Under the pieces are notes generated by a model. The model was not told where the DNA came from, made no database searches, and worked only from the letters and a program-made list of their open reading frames with translations. Made by a program: the position numbers and the translations under genes. DNA of 64,000 nucleotides, from the NCBI GenBank assembly GCA_025200525.1, contig CM045762.1, positions 122,765,752 through 122,829,751 of the forward strand, in the 5' to 3' direction. The first letter of the stretch is position 1; each line of letters begins with the position of its first letter. Below, in pieces: positions 58,579-64,000 of the stretch. The DNA comes from Camellia lanceoleosa (lineage: Eukaryota; Streptophyta; Magnoliopsida; Ericales; Theaceae).

Positions 58579-59130
58579 TAGATGATTAGGCCGTTTAGGT
58601 AGTTAGGCCGTTTTAATAAGCCAAAAATTAGTGCATGAAGTGCATGAAGTAGCTGTGGCACATATCAATCGGCATGGGGCCAAGATGCTCGGCCGGTTAG
58701 ATTAATAAATCTACCCTTGCCCCAGCCAGTGCATGGACTTCAAGGCATTCTCCCATAATTGCTGTTTAGATAATTAGGCCATTTTAACAAGCCAAAAATT
58801 AGTGCATGAAGTGGCTGTGGCACATATCAATCGGTATGGGGCCAAGATGCTCGCCGATTAGATTAATAACCGCCTACCCCAAATTTAGTGTATGGACTTC
58901 AAGGCATTCTTCCATAATTGCCGTTTAGATAATTAGGCCATTTTAACAAGCCAAAAATTAGTGCATAAAGTGCATGAAGTGGCTGTGGCACATATCAATT
59001 GGCATGGGGTCAAGATGTTCGGCCGGTTAGATTAATAAATCTGCCATTGCCCCAGCCAGTGCATGGACTTCAAGGTATTCTTCCATAATTGCCATTTAGA
59101 TAATTAGGCCATTTTAACAAGCCAAAAAAG
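58579..59130. repeat. Tandem repeat, units of about 160-185 bp
   Basis: Units start with TAGATAATTAGGCCATTTT or variants at 58580, 58767, 58926 and 59097 (the last one truncated). Each carries GTGGCACATATCAATCGG and ACTTCAAGGCATTCT. Confidence 0.85.
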
Positions 59131-59239
59131 TGTGTCCGTCGTTTAGAGTGCCAAAAGCGTTAATGAAATTGCCTCGGGTTCACTGCATACCTACGAATAA
59201 ATGGGGTGAGTTTGCGCCAGTGGGTCCACTTATTTTTAT

Positions 59240-60240
59240 TCAGACTTGATTTGAGCTAGCTTGGGGCGAAGGCGAATGTCAAACAGACTATTCTTCAACA
59301 GCAGAAGAGAGGGACGAACGTTGGCTGAGCTAGATACTGTGATGAATAGATACGAAGGCGAATGTCAAACAGACTGTTCTTCAGTAGCGAGCCTGCGCGT
59401 ACAAGAGAAAGGACATCCAAGGAAAGCAAAAAACGTCAACCTTTAAGCCGTCGAAGCAGATCACCCTGAAGAGAGAAGTATCAACGGGGAAGCTCCTCGC
59501 GACCACGATCGAGGAATGAGTCAGACGCGACGCCATGACCATTGAGTTTTGCGGTGTTCGTGGGGAATAAACCGATGACTGAGGCAGATTCCATCGTCAA
59601 TGATCCGGGTGTAGCGGTTGAGTTCGCTCGACAGATCTTTCCACTGGAAGTCCAACAATCGATGGTTAGACGGCGAGATTGGGAAGTGTTTCAAGAAAGG
59701 ATTCACGGGGCGGTGAAGAGGCTGTACACCGCCTACGAAGTCGGCATGTGTCTACACGCCGCGCGGCAGGAGATGGAGAAAATGGACGAACGAGTCCGCA
59801 ATTCGGAGGCTCGTGCGGAGAAAGCCGAGGACGACCTTAGGGAGCTTAGGAACGCTAAAGTCGCCAATTCGCATGCGGCGGGTCAATCTAACCCAATTGT
59901 GGACGAGAGGGTGACCCAATGACTATTGAGTCATGCCATCGCCGACCAAGATACAGCAAGCATGTTTGTCGTAGCAAATGCGAGAGCCAAGGGTTACGAG
60001 CAGGGCTTCCATGCTGGTCGGAAGGTTGGGGTTGACAAAATGAAAGAGAAACTCGCTGAGGAGGTTTGCTGATGCGAGAATCGGGGTTTTAAGCACGGTT
60101 GGATCGCGACTCTTCAGGCCGCGGAGGCTCTCTGAGTGAAGGGTGTCGATTCCAACTTATGTGGGTTGGATCATCGTGATCATTTTCCATTTTCCACCTT
60201 TAAAGTTGAAAAGAGCGATGATGAGGGCGACGCCGAATAA
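59240..60240 (+). pseudogene. Antisense ORF 2 of the gypsy element, degenerate paralogue
   Basis: The open part (59542-59922) encodes a charged, probably coiled-coil protein (VRNSEARAEKAEDDLREL). After a stop the reading continues with GYEQGFHAGRKVGVDKMKEK and CENRGFKHGWIATLQAAEAL. This last block matches the end of antisense ORF 1 (FENRGFKHGRLKTF...), so the two are related. AATAAA follows near 60305. Multiple stops show decay. An internal repeat GGCGAATGTCAAACAGACT occurs at about 59271 and 59358. Confidence 0.55.
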
Positions 60241-60489
60241 AAATATTCGTTGTAATGTTCAAACGCGGATCGCGTCTAGAATTATGTGATTATTGATTAG
60301 TCGAATAAAGAAAAGAAAAGAATTTTATTTTCAATGTTTTGTTATAATTTTTGTTCGGCACACATATGCTTGCATATGTTTTATTATATACATGTTTGAA
60401 TAAACATATTTCAGACGAGTAAATGGACGTTGATCGGCCTGATTTAATCGACATTGTGTTAAGCTGGCCCTAAGGCTTAATTAACCCAA

Positions 60490-61090
60490 AGACGTCATTC
60501 GTTGATGGGGCTCCGAATCTAGAGACTATTTGGCCAATCGTGATGTCCACGAAGGGCGCTTCGAATCCAGAGGCTTTAATCGGCCCAAAGACGTCATTCG
60601 CCGATGGGGCTCCGAATCTGAAGACTTTATTTGGCCAATCGTGATATCCACGAAGGGCGCTCCGAATCCGGAGGCTTTAATCGGCCCAAAGACGTCATTC
60701 GCCAATGGGGCTCCGAATCTGAAGACTTTATTTGGCCAATCGTGATATCCACGAAGGGCGCTCCGAATCCGGAGGCTTTAATCAGCCCAAAGACGTCATT
60801 CGCAGATGGGGCTCTGAATTGGAAGACTTTATTTGGCCAATCGTGATATCCACGAAGGGCGTTCCGAATCTGGAGGCTTTAATCGGCCCAAAGACGTCAT
60901 TCGCCGATGGGGCTCCAAATCTGGAGACTTTATTTGGCCAATCGTGATATCCATGAAGGGCGCTTCGAATTCGGAGGCTTTAATCAGCCCAAAGACGTCA
61001 TTCGCCGATAAGGGTCCGAATTCGGAGACTTTATTTGGCCAATCATGATATCCACGAAGGGCGCTCCGAATCCGGAGGCTTTAATCGGAA
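60490..61090. repeat. Six tandem units of 101 bp
   Basis: GACGTCATTCG recurs at 60491, 60590, 60691, 60792, 60893 and 60994, a period of 99 once and then 101. Each unit has TTTGGCCAATCGTGATATCCA and AAGGGCGCTCCGAATCCGG. The unit length is not a multiple of three, so the overlapping open frames through it are a by-product of the repeat. Confidence 0.95.
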
Positions 61091-61099
61091 CGTCTTAAA

Positions 61100-61416
61100 C
61101 TAGATTCTGTAGTAGGTGAATGGAAATCTTTGTATTACAGAAAAATAGATGTATATGGCGAACAATTCGGAACAAGCATCATGTCCCACAAGTTGGGTTA
61201 ATGATAAAACTTGCGTAAATGCGTGGAATTTCAAGGTCATGGCAGACTCCTTCTTGACATGTCTCTGAGCCGATATGCCCTTACTCCAGCGATCAAATTG
61301 ATCTGATAGGGGCCATCCCAGTTAGGACCCAATTTTCCATCGGCCGGTTTTCTGTCAGCTGGGAGCACCTTCTTCAGGACCAACTTTCCTGGTGTGTAAC
61401 AGTGAAGCTGAACGCG
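61100..61416 (-). other. Gypsy post-integrase region
   Basis: In minus sense it continues the integrase C-terminus with LHCYTPGKLVLKKVLPADRK and LGPNWDGPYQI (the GPF/Y-like module), then stops. Degenerate. Confidence 0.6.
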
Positions 61417-62454
61417 TTAATTATACGACTTTGCCAGCTGCTGCTGGTATCGTGCCATGGACGCAAGGGCTCGGTCTCTTCGTTCTTCGATTAGAATCAA
61501 ATCCAAAGCTAGCATCATGTCGTTTCGGCCCATATCAAAAACTTGTGACTTGAGTGTCGGGTGGCCGATCTCCAGGGGTAAGATTGCCTGGGTTCTAAAG
61601 CATAGGGCAAACGGTGTTTCTCCAGTCGATCTTTTCGGTGTAGTTCGATGAGCCCATAGTACACTTGGCAATTCTGCGACCCATTTGCCTTGACATTCTT
61701 CGATCTTCTTGACATTCTTCTCCAGCCTCTTCTTGATGTCGTCCAAGATGGATTTATTAGAGGCCTCGACTTGGCCATTACTTTGGGGGTAAGCCGGCGT
61801 AGAAAAGTAAGGCCGAATACCATATTTGCTGCACAGCTCTCGATATACGCCACAATCAAACTGGGTGCCGTTATCTGAGATAAGAGCTTTGGGGATGCCG
61901 AATCGTGTTATGATGTTCCTCCACACAAAGCGCTTAATGTCAGTATCTCGAATGTGTGTTAATGCCTCTGCTTCGACCCATTTCGTGAAGTAATCTGTTG
62001 CGACGATCAGGTATCGCTTGTTTCCTAGGGCCCTCGGTAATGGTCCTACGATATCAAACCCTCACTGGGCAAACAGCCAAGGACTGGTGATAGAGTTCAA
62101 CTCTTCAGCAGACAGATGGTTTAACGGGGAGAATTTCTGGCACCGTTCACACTTTTTTGCATAACACTCGGCGTCCGCTCTCATTGTCGGCCAATAATAT
62201 CCTTGCGTTATAGCTCAATGGGCCAAGGAGCGTCTGCCAGAATGGGCACCACAACTACCTTCGTGTATCTCAGTCAGAAGCTCCCAGACTTTGTCCGGGT
62301 GCACACATTCCAAATATGTCCCAGAGAGTGACTTTTTATAAAGCCTTCCTTGCAGATCCAAGTAGTATCGTATGGCTTTGTTTCGCAACTTGTGTGCTTC
62401 TTTCTTGTCCTCTGGGAGTTGTTCAAAGGATAGGAACGCAACAATGGGATCCAT
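61417..62454 (-). pseudogene. Gypsy integrase, interrupted by stops
   Basis: Minus-sense order: a linker with YYLDLQGRLYKKSL, an H-H-C-C zinc-binding region (EIHEGSCGAHSG ... CERCQKFSP), then the D,D,E core: first Asp in FDIVGPLP, second in ISDNGTQF, Glu in NGQVEASNKSI. The last 170 residues (61417-61926) are open. In-frame stops lie at about 62213 and 62066 and between the linker and the upstream domain (62457). It inserts element DNA into the genome in active relatives; this copy cannot make a full enzyme. Confidence 0.88.
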
Positions 62455-62457
62455 CTA

Positions 62458-63063
62458 ACTTGGTGCAGATTCTATAACGTTGATTTGGACTTCCTCCAAA
62501 GGGCCAATGCTTGGCTCTGTGATGAATCCTATTTCGATGGTCCGTTTAATCTCTAAGTTGATTGCGGAGGCTAGGTAAGCCAAGGCATCTGCATGGGTGT
62601 TCTGATCACGTGTTATCTGGTTCAACTCATGATGGTCAAATTTTGCCAACAGGGAATTGGTCGTTTTCATGTAGGTCGCCATACGGTCGTTTCTTGCCGC
62701 GTACTCCCCCTTTAGCTAATTGATCACTAGTTTTGAGTCACAAAACACAAGCAGACGCCGAGCACCCAGGATATGCGCATTCCGTAAACTGGCTAAAAGG
62801 GCTTTGTATTCAACTTCGTTATTTGATGCTTCGAAGCCGAGCTTTACGACCTGTTCAATTATTGCACCGTTAGGGGTCATAACTACAACTCCAGCTCCAT
62901 TGCCCCGCTGATTGGACGATCCATCACAATATAACTGCCATATGTCCCCAACATAGATCCTCCAGTTCGACTTCGGTCGAATTTCATCTGACTTGAAGTC
63001 GGTGACATCAAACTTGAAGTCGGCAAGGCCCCCAGTGAGTTCGGCAATAAAGTCGGCAAGCAC
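62458..63063 (-). pseudogene. Second (Tat-type, archaeal-like) RNase H
   Basis: Minus-sense motifs: YCDGSSNQRGNGAGVV with the first Asp, ASNNEVEYKALL with Glu, LLVFCDSKLVIN with Asp, then a stop (62713-62715) and QITRDQNTHADALAYLAS. This module is distinct from the RNase H directly attached to the RT and is known from the Tat lineage. The upstream linker includes QVLADFIAELTG. One internal stop breaks it. Confidence 0.85.
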
Positions 63064-64000
63064 CTGTCCTTTGATTGAGGTTCTGGGTAAAAATTGAATA
63101 TCATGCTGGCCAAGTTCCAGAGCCCATTTTGAAACACGTCCAGATGCTTCCGCACTGCGTAGTACTAATCGGAGGGGATAATCTGTTAGTACCCCAATGC
63201 TATGCCCCTAGAAGTAATGCATGAGCTTCCTTGCCGCCATAACTAGGGCTAGGATGAGCTTTTCCAGCGGAAGGTAGCGTGTTTCGGCGTCAACCATTTC
63301 CTTGCTCACATAATACACTGGCTGCTGTTCCCCCAGCTCTTCCTTTATCAACACGGCGCTGACGGTTCGGTCAGAAACTGCCAGGCACAAAATGAGTGGG
63401 TTGCCAGCAGAAGGTGTTGTTAGGAGTGGTACTGAGCGGAGGTAGGTCTTCAGGCCGTTGAAAGCGGCTTCGCACTCGACAGACCATTCAAAGGCCTTGC
63501 CCTGCTGTAGTGTATGAAAGAATTGTTGGCAGCGATCTGTGTACTGGCTGATAAACCTGTTAAGTGCGGCAGCCATACCCATCAATTTTTGGACCTCCTT
63601 TACTGAACGAGGGGAGCCGAGCTCCAGGATTACTATGATTTGCCTTGGGTTGGCTTCGATTCCTCTGTGGTTGACAATGTAGCCCAAGAACTTGCCAGAG
63701 CTGATACCAAACGCACATTTGGAAGCATTCAACTTCATTCCATATTTGCATAGGATGTCGAATGTCTCTTCCAGATCGGCTATATGATTTTGCTCTTCTT
63801 TGGACTTGACCACCATATCGTCAATGTATACTTCCATAGTTTTGCCGAGTTTCTCCTTGAACATGGTGGTGACCAGTCTTTGGTAGGTTGCCCCTGCATT
63901 CTTCAATCCAAAAGGCATTACCTTATAGCAATAGGTTCCTCTTGGGGTGAGGAATGCAGTTTTCTCTTGGTCCTCCGGATGCATAGCGATTTGATGATAA
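63064..64000 (-). pseudogene. Gypsy reverse transcriptase and first RNase H, truncated by the window
   Basis: From the window edge in minus sense: KVMPFGLKNAGATYQR, then VYIDDMVVKS with the catalytic Asp pair, KCAFGISSGKFLGYIV, the connection domain, and RNase H motifs FEWSVECEAAF, LCLAVSDRTVSAVL and YLPLEKLILAL. A stop at 63205-63207 interrupts the RNase H. The N-terminal RT, protease and gag are beyond 64000. Confidence 0.88.

Larger units (their letters stand above)
55955..64000 (-). mobile_element. Ty3/gypsy element of the Tat lineage, internal region
   Basis: Order in minus sense from the right edge: RT with RNase H, a second RNase H of the type acquired by Tat elements, integrase, then 5.4 kb without sense coding but with two tandem arrays and two antisense frames, then the 3' LTR. 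The dual RNase H and the long antisense-coding 3' region are hallmarks of Tat-lineage (Retand/Ogre-like) elements. Gag, protease and the 5' LTR lie outside the window. Confidence 0.85.

Noticed and set aside
60530..61048. Four overlapping 71-residue open frames, nearly identical to each other
   Set aside because: They are the 101-bp tandem repeat read from the same point in successive units; there is no sign of a gene.
60490..61090. CRISPR-like array
   Set aside because: Repeats are contiguous 101-bp units without unique spacers, in a plant retrotransposon.

Overview
The window looks like nuclear DNA of a flowering plant, most likely a eudicot. It is AT-rich, has GT-AG introns, tandem gene duplicates, and plant-type transposons (CACTA, Mutator-like, hAT, MITEs, a tRNA-derived SINE, Ty1/copia and Ty3/gypsy-Tat elements). 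I cannot name the species. There is no prokaryotic feature, CRISPR array, rRNA or free-standing tRNA gene. Outside transposons, the only host genes at their own locus are two tandem copies of one aldo-keto reductase (AKR) gene. Both copies are broken, but in different ways.

Layout: 1-3550 holds the end of a CACTA element, a copia gag remnant and a retroelement-like block with an inverted repeat. A gypsy solo LTR with a perfect 5-bp target duplication is at 3576-3984, and a large foldback repeat at 4490-6120. The first AKR unit runs from about 6660 to 22480. Its 5' flank is split by a 5.9-kb insert (7260-13203) that carries intron-containing fragments of three host genes: a DRM-type DNA methyltransferase, a plastid-protein-like gene and a 5'-deoxyribonucleotidase-like gene. 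The AKR exons lie at 15703-20920. This copy has frameshifts in exons 4 and 5 and a SINE at the exon 2 splice donor.

The second AKR unit runs from about 22560 to 46680. Its exons lie at 29188-45025 and read through as a 342-codon gene, except that a 9,350-bp CACTA element (35461-44810, target duplication AAG) sits in the last exon. That element carries fragments of an ER-type calcium ATPase, a MATE transporter and a large glycine-rich protein. Copy-specific insertions (SINE, CACTA, hAT composite, Mutator-like MITEs) whose empty sites survive in the sister copy date the events after the duplication.

From about 48100 to the right edge is a nest of retrotransposons. A minus-strand copia element is broken in its RNase H region by a 3.9-kb solo LTR (50098-54001). 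Further upstream in its reading direction it is broken by a minus-strand gypsy element of the Tat lineage (55522 to beyond 64000). The gypsy element has a second RNase H domain, two antisense coiled-coil reading frames (one with an intron) and two tandem-repeat arrays between its integrase and 3' LTR. Its family also left the solo LTR at 3576-3984. No retrotransposon in the window has an open coding region.
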